This document shows, piece by piece, positions 51,162 to 59,417 of a DNA stretch of 64,000 nucleotides; the stretch's first letter is position 1; every line of letters starts with the position of its first letter. The translations under genes and the position numbers were made by a program. The notes beneath the pieces were generated by a model, which saw only the letters and a list, made by a program, of their open reading frames with translations, had not been told where the DNA came from and ran no database searches. Source of the DNA: Streptomyces fulvoviolaceus (GTDB lineage Bacteria; Actinomycetota; Actinomycetes; Streptomycetales; Streptomycetaceae); assembly GCF_000718165.1 (NCBI RefSeq), contig NZ_JOEY01000007.1, positions 1-64,000 on the forward strand. The letters run 5' to 3'.

Positions 51162-51270
51162 CTGACGGGTTGTCGGGTACGAGGGTCTGCCAGGACCCTG
51201 CGTGGGAGTGCGGTCAGTTGTCGGGTACGAGGATCTGCCGGGCCCCTGAGCGGAAGTGCAGTCAGTTGTC
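51162..51270. repeat. 48-bp tandem repeat duplicating the 3' end of the reductase gene
   Basis: The segment GTCAGTTGTCGGGTACGAGG... occurs with a 48-bp period (marker TTGTCG at 51170, 51218 and 51266). The last copy is the actual 3' end of the reductase gene (FDN stop); the others are degenerate copies beyond the stop. It forms the spacer to the dioxygenase gene. Confidence 0.75.
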
Positions 51271-52209
51271 GAAAGTGACGACGATCTTGGCGCGCGCTGC
51301 ACCGGAGGCGAGCGTGGCGAGCCCTTCGGCGGCGCGGGCCAGGGGCAGGGTGGTGGTGACGTCGACGGTGAGAGTCCCGTCGGCAACCAGCTGGGCCAGC
51401 GGGGCGATGACCTCGCGGGTGGGCGCGGCCATCACGTTGGTGCCCGTGAGGCCGAGGGCGGCGAGGGTCTGCTCATCGGCGGCGCCGAGCGTGCTCGCGA
51501 CCTTGCCGCCCTTGACCAGGAGGTCCAGGGGCAGGGAGTCAGCGGCGTAGGAGACGAGATCGATGATCGCGTCAATGCCGTCGGGACGGGCGGCACGGAC
51601 CTGGTCGGCCACGGACCCGGTCGTGTAGTCGACGACCGTGGCGGCACCGAGGGCCTTGAGGCGATCGGCGTCGTCGGCCGCGGCGGTGGCGATGACGGTG
51701 GCTCCACGGGCCGCGACGAGCTGCACGGCGTAGGACCCGACACCCCCACCGGCCCCGATGACGAGAACGGTCTGGCCCGGCTGGGGGTCAATGCCGTCGA
51801 CCGCCCCCAGGGCAGCGGCGCCGGCCAGCGGTAGAGCAGCGGCGGTCACGAAGTCCACGACGGAAGGCTTGGCGGCAACCGCGGCGGCAGGCAGCACCGC
51901 GTACTCGGCGATGGTTCCGGCCTGGATGGGAGGGGCCAGCAGGATGTGTCCGAAGACCTCATCGCCGGGCTCGACGTGATCGACACCCGCGCCGACCGCC
52001 TCGACCACACCGGCCGCGTCACGACCGAGCACGAGCGGGTACTGATGGGGCATCACCTCGGACATGGCACCCACAGCAAGGGCGTTGTCGAGGGCATTGA
52101 AACCGGCAGCCCTGACTTTGACCAGGACGGTTCCCTCGGCGACGGAGGGGGCGGGCAGCTCGGAGATCTCCGGCGACCGGCCGGGGGCAGGAACACTCAG
52201 TGCGCGCAT
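51262..52209 (-). CDS. NADPH:quinone-reductase-like zinc-independent alcohol dehydrogenase
   Basis: 315 aa MDR-family oxidoreductase. The N-terminal GroES-like domain has GFNALDNALAVG and PLVLGRDAAGVVEAVG, and the Rossmann motif is VIGAGGGVGSYAVQLVAARGA (about 145). Structural zinc Cys residues are absent. ATG 52209 is preceded by GGAG at good spacing; the upstream ATG 52221 lacks one. Three MarR-type boxes lie just upstream (52250-52318). Likely quinone or enal reductase. Confidence 0.88.
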   Translation of the reverse strand: MRALSVPAPGRSPEISELPAPSVAEGTVLVKVRAAGFNALDNALAVGAMSEVMPHQYPLVLGRDAAGVVEAVGAGVDHVEPGDEVFGHILLAPPIQAGTIAEYAVLPAAAVAAKPSVVDFVTAAALPLAGAAALGAVDGIDPQPGQTVLVIGAGGGVGSYAVQLVAARGATVIATAAADDADRLKALGAATVVDYTTGSVADQVRAARPDGIDAIIDLVSYAADSLPLDLLVKGGKVASTLGAADEQTLAALGLTGTNVMAAPTREVIAPLAQLVADGTLTVDVTTTLPLARAAEGLATLASGAARAKIVVTFDN

Positions 52210-52249
52210 TTTTGGCTCCATGGGGGTGGGCACTTCTTACCCGATTAAG

Positions 52250-52318
52250 TTGACGCTTCAAGTTAAAAGTAGGGTCAATGACTTGAAGTGTCAAGTAATT
52301 TTACTTGACACTTCAAGG
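52250..52318. promoter_or_regulatory. Three clustered MarR-type boxes upstream of the reductase-dioxygenase operon
   Basis: TTGA-CGCT-TCAA (52250-52261), perfect ACTTGA-AGTG-TCAAGT (52281-52296), and ACTTGA-CACT-TCAAGG (52303-52318, one mismatch). Centres are 33 and 22 bp apart. The 16-bp perfect site has the same arms as the operator in front of the MarR gene. Confidence 0.75.
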
Positions 52319-52532
52319 GAATGGGCCTTGAGCGGCGGGCCGGGGCGGAGCCCAGCTGGCAGACGGGTCCGGCTGTACGCCGGGTTCCGCCAAGTCCTCT
52401 ACCGACGTCCCGGGTGACCTGCGCATGCGTCGGGACGGGACGTCCGTGGCACACCGCAGAGCGTGCACGGTCAGGCATAGCTCACCGCAACCGCGTGCCT
52501 CCGCGCTCGGCGGAAGCATCGGCTACGAACGC

Positions 52533-52826
52533 CTACCGGGTTACGAGCAGGAAAGTCCTCAGTTGGGCGGCGTGGCCAGCCATCGCCACCTTCCGAGGGG
52601 CGAGATCCTCCATGGCGATCTCCCGCCACAGCCGGATCACGGCAGCAGCAAACGCTCGCAGCGCCTTCGGGTCGGACTCACGCCAGGACGGGACTCGCTG
52701 CACCCACGAGACTGCCTGCGCGGCCGTTGCCCCTGCCTCCATGATCCGGAGCGCAAGCATGAACGGATCGACCCAGGCCACGTTTCCTTCGGGCTTCGGG
52801 GGCCGGATGGTAGGACAGGGCCGCAA
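52533..52826 (-). CDS. Small hypothetical protein, possibly a gene remnant
   Basis: 97 aa, helix-rich (FMLALRIMEAGATAAQAVSWVQRV, SDPKALRAFAAAVIRLWREIAMEDLAPRK). Roughly three quarters of third codon positions are G or C, which suggests real or recently real coding. It starts with TTG without a clear ribosome site and no family is recognised. It may be a truncated piece of a larger gene. Confidence 0.3.
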   Translation of the reverse strand: MRPCPTIRPPKPEGNVAWVDPFMLALRIMEAGATAAQAVSWVQRVPSWRESDPKALRAFAAAVIRLWREIAMEDLAPRKVAMAGHAAQLRTFLLVTR

Positions 52827-53383
52827 AAGCAGGCATCATGACTGTCGTTGCAGGTGGGGTGCGGGGCACCCAGACGTCAACTGACCGCCTCACGTCCTTC
52901 TCTTGACACAGGCGTGACGTGTGGGGAGCTAGAGTCACGATCGAGAAGTCATGATCAGACTTCACTTCGCCGGTCACCTCGGACGTCGCACCCGTGGACT
53001 GCGAACTGCTTGGCCTGTCAGGCCAGTTGGCCATACCTTCCGATGGATCCAAGACACCCACGCCGAACCCGACACCGGCCGCCCAGTGTCCGCAGACCTA
53101 CGTAGGACGGTGTGCTGCCCCAAGCCGGGAGAAAGCCGCAGCAGCGGTCGACGGAGGTGACTCGCAGGTACGACGTGAGTAGCACCCGACCTCACCTCGA
53201 AAATACCCCTTCCCTGCACGAACGGCCCACGCGACCGGCCAAGTCACCCCAAGTCAGCACCGTCAACCGGTCTCCCCATCACGACATCGCCGCCACCCGT
53301 GCCGTGACGACGCGAGGCTATCCACGCCCAACCGCGTGCACGTACCGTAACCATGCGTAGGCAGGTGCGCATCGGGGGCGACT
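52827..53383. other. Gene-poor stretch before the STAND ATPase gene
   Basis: About 550 bp with only short, low-quality frames on both strands. TTGACA at 52903-52908 and TAGAGT at 52930-52935 resemble promoter elements but are 21 bp apart, which is too far for a standard promoter. The sequence is less G+C-rich than the flanking genes. Nothing else is recognised. Confidence 0.5.
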
Positions 53384-56152
53384 ATGGATCCAGCGAGTTT
53401 GGCAACCACTGCGGCCGTGACACTCGTGTCGACCCTCACCACGGAAACCTGGGAGCGTGCCCGGGCAGCTGTGGAGCGCTGGTGGGGGCAACGGCATTCT
53501 CAGGAACCGGACAACGTGGGCAACCAGTTGGAGTTGGTCCGCCGGGACGTCCTGAGGGCGCGGCTGGAGAACGACGACGAGGCTCAGGTCGCCCTGGCCA
53601 TCCGCTGGCAGGGCAAACTGGAGCAGTTGCATCGGAGGCAACCAACCGTCGCGGACGAGTTCCGGCAACTGGTCGATCATGAACTGCTTCCTGTCCTGAC
53701 CTCAGAAGAACAACGGCACGTGAGCGAGCTGACCGAGCTACTGCTCAAGCCTCCCGCGGCCTCCCACTGGACCTCGCGCCACTACCTGGGCCCCACCGCC
53801 GTGACGGTCACGCACACCCTTCCCCGCCGCAACCCGTTCTTCACGGGCCGTGATGAGGAACTGCGCAGAATGACCGAGGCGATCGGCCGAGCCATGGAGC
53901 GGCGGGCCTCCGCCGTCCACACGATCGACGGCATGCCCGGCGTCGGCAAGACAGGCCTCACTGTGCATCTCGCCCATGACCTCGCCGACCAGTTCCCCGA
54001 CGGACAGCTGTTCGTATCGCTGCACGGGCACACGCCCGGCCGGCTCCCTGCCCGGCCGTTCGCCGTCCTGGGCGACCAGCTGAGCCGTCTCGGTGTCCCC
54101 ACACCGCACCTGCCCCCGGACCAGGACGGCCGATCGGAGTTGTGGCGCGGTCTTCTGCACGACAAGCGGATGCTGATCATCCTCGACGACGCCACGGGGC
54201 ACGGCCAGGTGCGGCCGCTGCTGCCGGGAGACGGCCGGTGCCTGGTCCTCATCACCAGCCGACGTCGTCTGACCGCTCTTCCGGAGACGGAGTCCTTGTC
54301 GCTCGACACGCTGCCGCACGAGGAGGCGTGTCAGTTGTTCATCCGGCTCATGTCGCGTCCTTTACGACCGCAGGAGGAAGGTGCCGTCGGTGAACTGGCC
54401 CGGTTGTGCGGTTGTCTACCGCTGGCCATCGAGCTGCTCGCCGGAAAGCTGCGGCATCATCCGTCCTGGGACACGACAGATCTCGTGGACGATCTGGCCT
54501 CGGCGCAGCACCGGCTGGCCCAGTTCAGGGCGGAGGACGTGTGGATCGGGGCGGCCTTCGACCTGTCGTACCGCGATCTTCCGCCCGCTCGGCAGCGCCT
54601 GCTCCTCCGGCTCGGCCTGCACATCGGCAGCGACATGGACGCCCACGCGGCAGCAGCGTTGGGAGGCATTCCGCTGCCGGAGGCCCGTGAGGGCCTGGAG
54701 GCCCTCTACGCGGACCATCTGCTGGACGAGCCGGTCCGCGGCCGCTACCGCATGCACGATCTGCTGAAGGATCACGCCCGCAACCACGCGGCCCAGGACC
54801 CGCCGGAGGAAACCCGGCAGGCCATCGAGCGTCTGCTGGACTACTACGAGACGACCGCGGAAGCCGCCGATCGCCATTTGTCCCCGCAGCAGCGCCTGCC
54901 GGACTCGACAATGCCCCCACCCCGGTCCCCCGTCCCCAGCCTGCCCGACCGACGGGCCGCGCTGGACTGGATGCGCGGCGAACACGCCAACCTGCTCGCC
55001 TGTGCGGCCAGGGCCTCCGCCCAGGCCCAGCACCCCCGTGTCATCCGCCTGGCCTTTGCCATGGACGCCTTCCTCCATCAGGTGGGCCCCTGGGAGCAGG
55101 CCCTCGCCCTCCATCGGGCCGCGGTAGCCGCGGCGCAGCTCATGGGAGCGGCGCCGTACGAGGCACGTGCCCTGAGGAACCTCGGCGCCATGCTCTACCT
55201 GACCGACAACTACGCCCAGGCCACTGACATGTTGGAGCGCGCGCTCACCCTCTTTCAGGATCTCAGCGATCTGCACGGTCAGGCGGGAGTCCTCAAGGAC
55301 CTGGGGGTAGTGCACGGCCTCACGGACGACTACGGCCGCGCGCTCGAACTGCTGGGCCAAGCCTGTACGGCGTACCGCGGTCTCGGCGACCGGGCCGGCG
55401 AGGCACGGGCGATGAGCCAGCTCGCAAGCGTGCAACGACTCACCGACGACTACTCGGGGGCGCTCGGAACGCTCCAGGAGACCCTGGCCGTTCACCGTGC
55501 TCTCGGCAACAGGTTCGGCGAGGCTGGAGTGCTCGCCCAGATCGGCGGAGTCCTGCGCCTGCGCGGCCTCCACCAGCGGGCCGTCGCCGTACTGGAACCC
55601 GCCCGCGACCTGTGCCACGAAGTGGGCGATCGGTACGGCGAGGCCGTGGCGCTCAAGGAGTTAGGGGTGGTGTACCGACTCACCGACGACATCACCAGGT
55701 CCATGGGCCTGCTGACGAAGGCACTGGCCATCTATCGCAACCTCGGGGACCGGTTCGGCGAGGCCGGCACGCTCACCCACCTCGGCGCCGTGCAGGGGCT
55801 GATGGGGGAGCGTGAAGAGGCGACCGATCGATTCCGGCAGGCACTGGCCATCCATACGGAACTCGGCAGCCGCCACGGCGAAGCCATCACGCGCAACAAG
55901 TGGGGGATCGTTCTGCGCAACTTCGGTGATCTGACCGGCGCCCGCTACCAGCACACACGAGCCCTCCGGCTCGCCCGCGCTGTCCCCAGCCTCGTGGAGG
56001 AGGCACGCGCACTCGAAGGGATCGGCCGGTGCGACCGGCATCGGAGCGGACAGGACCAGGACTCGACCGACCACCGTCTGCAGCAGGCATTGGCCATTTA
56101 CCAGCGCATCGGGGCCGGCGAGGCACTTAGCTTCGCCAACGGGCTTTCCTGA
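53384..56152 (+). CDS. STAND (NB-ARC) ATPase with C-terminal TPR repeats
   Basis: 922 aa. An N-terminal ~130-residue helical adaptor domain (MDPASLATTAAVTLVSTL...) resembles leaders found on Streptomyces conflict-type ATPases. The NB-ARC has Walker A GMPGVGKT (183-190), Walker B MLIILDD (263-269), TSR (291-293), GCLPLA (343-348) and an MHD motif (RMHDLL, 456-461). About eight TPR repeats of ~40 residues occupy 580-900 (e.g. ALRNLGAMLYLTDNYAQATDMLERAL). Architecture equals AfsR-like proteins without the SARP domain, or a STAND defence sensor. No effector domain is visible. It is monocistronic and faces the DISARM-like operon. Confidence 0.88.
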   Translation: MDPASLATTAAVTLVSTLTTETWERARAAVERWWGQRHSQEPDNVGNQLELVRRDVLRARLENDDEAQVALAIRWQGKLEQLHRRQPTVADEFRQLVDHELLPVLTSEEQRHVSELTELLLKPPAASHWTSRHYLGPTAVTVTHTLPRRNPFFTGRDEELRRMTEAIGRAMERRASAVHTIDGMPGVGKTGLTVHLAHDLADQFPDGQLFVSLHGHTPGRLPARPFAVLGDQLSRLGVPTPHLPPDQDGRSELWRGLLHDKRMLIILDDATGHGQVRPLLPGDGRCLVLITSRRRLTALPETESLSLDTLPHEEACQLFIRLMSRPLRPQEEGAVGELARLCGCLPLAIELLAGKLRHHPSWDTTDLVDDLASAQHRLAQFRAEDVWIGAAFDLSYRDLPPARQRLLLRLGLHIGSDMDAHAAAALGGIPLPEAREGLEALYADHLLDEPVRGRYRMHDLLKDHARNHAAQDPPEETRQAIERLLDYYETTAEAADRHLSPQQRLPDSTMPPPRSPVPSLPDRRAALDWMRGEHANLLACAARASAQAQHPRVIRLAFAMDAFLHQVGPWEQALALHRAAVAAAQLMGAAPYEARALRNLGAMLYLTDNYAQATDMLERALTLFQDLSDLHGQAGVLKDLGVVHGLTDDYGRALELLGQACTAYRGLGDRAGEARAMSQLASVQRLTDDYSGALGTLQETLAVHRALGNRFGEAGVLAQIGGVLRLRGLHQRAVAVLEPARDLCHEVGDRYGEAVALKELGVVYRLTDDITRSMGLLTKALAIYRNLGDRFGEAGTLTHLGAVQGLMGEREEATDRFRQALAIHTELGSRHGEAITRNKWGIVLRNFGDLTGARYQHTRALRLARAVPSLVEEARALEGIGRCDRHRSGQDQDSTDHRLQQALAIYQRIGAGEALSFANGLS

Positions 56153-56481
56153 GCAATGGACGGGCCCGCACGTCGACGTCGACACGAGAGCGTCCGGCAC
56201 AGCCTCAGTACTCTGATCAGAATCCCATCGGCAGACAAGTCGGGCTGTACGCCGGGGGCAGGTTCGCGGCTCGGAAAATCGACCTCTCAGCTGCACAGAC
56301 GTGGTGCGCGACCGCAGGCCGTGCACGTTGCGTGCACACCAGCATGACATGCTCCCGGGGCGCCCAGGGGCCGCCTCCGGCGGTTCTCCATTCTCGGCGG
56401 CGGGTGCCAGGAGAGACCGCAGGCCGCCGGACAGCAACACCAGGCCGTTGCGGCCCCGGTGACACCTATCCAGGGCTTTCG
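56153..56481. other. Convergent intergenic region
   Basis: No gene is supported. A perfect small hairpin GTGCACG-TTG-CGTGCAC lies at 56321-56337. Sequence GGCTGTACGCCGGG at 56243-56256 and ACCGCAGGCCGTGCACG at 56311-56327 resemble sites at 52371-52384 and 52453-52469 on the other side of the STAND gene. Confidence 0.5.
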
Positions 56482-57573
56482 TCAGCCGCGCAGCAGGTAG
56501 CCGGACCCCACCTGCGCACACAGAGGTGGCTCGGTGTCCCCCTCGTAGGCCAAATGAAGTTCACGTCGTGCGCGGGTGGCCAGAACGTAGTACGCCATAC
56601 GCAGGGCGGCCGAGGTGGGATCGACCGCCGCGTCCGTATGTATGTCAGGGATGACGACGGTGTCGAATCCAAGCCCTTTGGCGCTCGCCCGGTGGACGAG
56701 CACGATTCCGGGCCGGCCAAAGTCCAACGTACGATAGCGGCCTTGCGCGGCGCGGGCCCGGGAGGTGTACAACTGCGTTTTGAGCCGTGGTGCTCTGCGC
56801 TCCAGACTGCCAAGCAGCGAGAACTGGGTGTGGGTCGAGTTCACGATCACGCCGATGCTCTGCTGGGGGTGCTTCTCCGCCAGGAGGATCAGCAGGTCGG
56901 CGGCGCCCCGGTGCGGCAGACGGTGCAGTCGCGGAGGCGGCCCTTCGCGTTCGGGGAGGGCAGGCACTCCGGCCCCCGCGTGGAAGTGGGCGGCGAACGC
57001 CGCGATCTGGCGTGTGTTGCGGTGATTCCCGTCGAGTTCGAGACGCGTGCACCGGCCCAGGCGCTGGGCGATCTCCTCGAGAGTGGAGTTGGTGTCGGTC
57101 AGGCGCTGGCACTCGTCGGCGTACACCGTCGTACGGGCCTGGAGCAGCCGGCAGAGGCGGTAGAACTCGGGCGGCAGGTCTTGGCCTTCGTCCACGACGA
57201 GGGTGAGACCGGGTACAGGGCCGGTCTCCGCGGCGCGCTCGTAGCATGCCGCCCAGTCGTACCAGCCGTCGCCGGTACGTGGGACCTTCCCGCCGCACCA
57301 CTCGGTGAGCCAGGCGTGCGCGGTCGCCACTCGTACGCTGCGGTCCGCCGGGCCCATTGCGTGGACCATCGCGGCCAGGGACTGTCGTAGAAGGTTGGAG
57401 CGGGTCAGCAAGGTCACGGGAGTGCCCGTGAGGGCGAGCATGACGGCCCGTTGGGCGGCCAGGAGGCTCTTGCCGCTGCCGGGCGGGCCGCTGACGAGAT
57501 GGTTGCCGTCGAAGGGGAGATCGTCGAGGCAGGCGCGTTGTTCCGACGAAAGGCCGAGGTAGGTCAGTGTCAT
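56482..57573 (-). CDS. Small UvrD/Rep-like superfamily 1 helicase/ATPase
   Basis: 363 aa. Walker A GPPGSGKS (29-36), Walker B DEGQD (128-132), an NHRN motif (183-186), SAKGLGFDTVVIP (about 298-309) and YVLATRARRELHL (329-341) match SF1A helicase motifs I, II, IV-like, V and VI. It is much shorter than UvrD (about 700 aa), lacking the 1B/2B insertions, so it may be an ATPase or translocase rather than a full helicase. ATG 57573 overlaps the drmB stop by 4 bp (ATGA). Its position is where DISARM operons often carry the DrmC phospholipase-D nuclease. Confidence 0.82.
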   Translation of the reverse strand: MTLTYLGLSSEQRACLDDLPFDGNHLVSGPPGSGKSLLAAQRAVMLALTGTPVTLLTRSNLLRQSLAAMVHAMGPADRSVRVATAHAWLTEWCGGKVPRTGDGWYDWAACYERAAETGPVPGLTLVVDEGQDLPPEFYRLCRLLQARTTVYADECQRLTDTNSTLEEIAQRLGRCTRLELDGNHRNTRQIAAFAAHFHAGAGVPALPEREGPPPRLHRLPHRGAADLLILLAEKHPQQSIGVIVNSTHTQFSLLGSLERRAPRLKTQLYTSRARAAQGRYRTLDFGRPGIVLVHRASAKGLGFDTVVIPDIHTDAAVDPTSAALRMAYYVLATRARRELHLAYEGDTEPPLCAQVGSGYLLRG

Positions 57574-59417
57574 GACTTCTCCAGAGCGGTGACCGCGGCG
57601 GCACGGGCAGCGGTGACTATCGCTTCCAGGTAACCGGGCACGTGTTCGCCGCCCACGACCAGGGCGCGGTCGAGCAAGGCGTTGCCGGCCTCGCAGCTGG
57701 TCTCCGGGAGGAGGGCGCAGGCGTGGCAGGCGGCGCGGTTGAGGTTGCCGAAGCCCTGGCCGGTGTGTTCGGCGCAGAGGGGGTCGGCCGAGCACCAGGC
57801 GGCTGCCTCCGTCATCCGCAGCAAGGTCTCCGCCAGGCGCGGGGGTTCACCCTGCCGGACGAGGCCTCCGAGGGTGCCCTCGGCGTCCCCGGCGGCGGTG
57901 TAGACGAGGATGCCGAACTGGTCCTGCTCGGGCCGAGCGTAGATCCGTTCACGCAGGCTCGCCGTGGTGTATCCGGATTCGAAGGAGAGCTGACGGATCA
58001 GCAGATGCGCCAAGGTGTGCAGGAGGACGAATCGAGGGGCGAGTTCGGGTCCTGTGAGGGCCTCCAGGCGGTCCTTCTGGAAGGAGCGGTCGAGATCCGC
58101 ACGCATGCCGCCGACACGCTGACGCACTCTCATATCGCTTTCCCAGACGACCAGTTCGTCTCTGTCCAGCGTGAGGAAGACCCCTTCTCCGAAGACCTCC
58201 ACCGCCGGCAGCCACCTCAGGCGCCTTGCGGTGTCGGCGGGGACGGCTACGGCGTCCGGTGAGACTCGGGTGAAGCCCGACAGTGCGCGTACCTCACGCA
58301 GCCGGTCGGCAAGGACGATCCTGCCGAAACGGCGCCGCAGTCCCGCCCACGGGTCCTCGGTCTCGTCGGCGAGACCGAGGGTGGTCTCGCGCAACGCGAA
58401 GTCGCGCGTAGCCGGCGGAGTGGGTGCCGTGAATGCGGCCCATTCCTCGCGGCTCAGATCGGGCCGGGCCGGGGCGGCGGGCGCGTCGGAGGACGCCTCG
58501 GGAGCTTGTCCCGTCTCCTCGCTGAGCAGTGCGTCCAGGAGGCCCTCGTCGGCACCGGTGTCCTCCAGGATCACCTCCCGGAACATGGCCGCGCGCGGCT
58601 TCCCGGCGTCGCGGCACAACTGCACCCACAGATCATGCTGGCGTACACGTTCGGCCAGCGCATCGTCGTCATGAGCGCGTACGTCCGTCTCGGGAATGTC
58701 GAGAGCCGAGTGCGTCACCGGGTAGTACAGGTTTCCTGCTGTTCTCTGGACCACCTGTACCGGCTTGACGCATTCAGTGGCTTCGCTCCTCCTCTGCCAG
58801 GGATTGCGTCCCGAGCAGCGCATGCCGTGCGTGCCGAGGATGTCGAGCAGATCGCGGGCAGCGCCGCAGCCCTTCGCGGTGCAGGTGACAGAGAGCGCCT
58901 CGAGTCCTGAGGCGCGCTCGGAGACGAGGAAGCGGAGCTTCTCGCGTTCGCCGCACTGACGTCGCTCGCCGGCCTCGCGCCTCGAATGGGCCCAGAACCA
59001 CCAGTCGATGTCACTGAGATGCCCGGCCGCGCAGATCTGCACGAACCGCATGGGTGCGAGCATCCGGCCCGGCGAGCAGGAGGGGCAGCGCGGTGGCTGT
59101 CCGGGCTTCTCGTCGGCGATGCGCCAGCGCTTCATGCGCCGGCACGCACCACAGAACAGCCAGGACGGGAAACGAATGTACGGCGCACCGGGCGCGTCCG
59201 GCGTGTCGTAGCGGTCGTTGGCCGTGGCGGGAGCGGCGTAGAAACCCGTCACCCCGAGCCGGGACGCCAGCCGGGGCGACTCCACCTTCTGTCGGCCTTT
59301 TCCCGGCCAGTCACCGATGCCGGTGGCGACGAACGACTCCCCCTGGATGTCGAAGACGGCGCCGACCCCGAAGGGCACCACCGTCTGCGACTGGCGTACC
59401 CGCAGCTTGCGGCTCAC
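57570..59417 (-). CDS. drmB: DrmB-like DUF1998 protein (DISARM)
   Basis: 615 aa. The start LRVRQSQTVVPFGVGAVFDI is the DrmB pattern. Zinc-type Cys pairs occur (CGAC at 89-92, CPSC at 111-114). A DUF1998 core is at about 465-500 (LLHTLAHLLIRQLSFESGY), and a terminal Cys cluster (CSADPLC; CHAC) is at about 542-575. DrmB partners DrmA in binding invading DNA. GTG 59417 overlaps the drmA stop by 4 bp (GTGA); the longer frame upstream is antisense or other-frame. Translation is coupled to drmA and to the SF1 helicase gene. Confidence 0.85.
   Translation of the reverse strand: MSRKLRVRQSQTVVPFGVGAVFDIQGESFVATGIGDWPGKGRQKVESPRLASRLGVTGFYAAPATANDRYDTPDAPGAPYIRFPSWLFCGACRRMKRWRIADEKPGQPPRCPSCSPGRMLAPMRFVQICAAGHLSDIDWWFWAHSRREAGERRQCGEREKLRFLVSERASGLEALSVTCTAKGCGAARDLLDILGTHGMRCSGRNPWQRRSEATECVKPVQVVQRTAGNLYYPVTHSALDIPETDVRAHDDDALAERVRQHDLWVQLCRDAGKPRAAMFREVILEDTGADEGLLDALLSEETGQAPEASSDAPAAPARPDLSREEWAAFTAPTPPATRDFALRETTLGLADETEDPWAGLRRRFGRIVLADRLREVRALSGFTRVSPDAVAVPADTARRLRWLPAVEVFGEGVFLTLDRDELVVWESDMRVRQRVGGMRADLDRSFQKDRLEALTGPELAPRFVLLHTLAHLLIRQLSFESGYTTASLRERIYARPEQDQFGILVYTAAGDAEGTLGGLVRQGEPPRLAETLLRMTEAAAWCSADPLCAEHTGQGFGNLNRAACHACALLPETSCEAGNALLDRALVVGGEHVPGYLEAIVTAARAAAVTALEKS

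Noticed and set aside
51084..51278. Small plus-strand frame encoding a repetitive peptide
   Set aside because: It merely translates the 48-bp repeat and the antisense of the dioxygenase start; no ribosome site.
52903..52935. TTGACA...TAGAGT promoter upstream of the STAND gene
   Set aside because: The 21-bp spacing is too long for a typical sigma-70-type promoter and the pair lies about 450 bp from the gene, so it was not listed as a promoter.
52951..53182. Short overlapping plus-strand frames (about 60-70 codons)
   Set aside because: Arg/Pro-rich with no domains; the alternative frames are equally open, as expected by chance in this composition.
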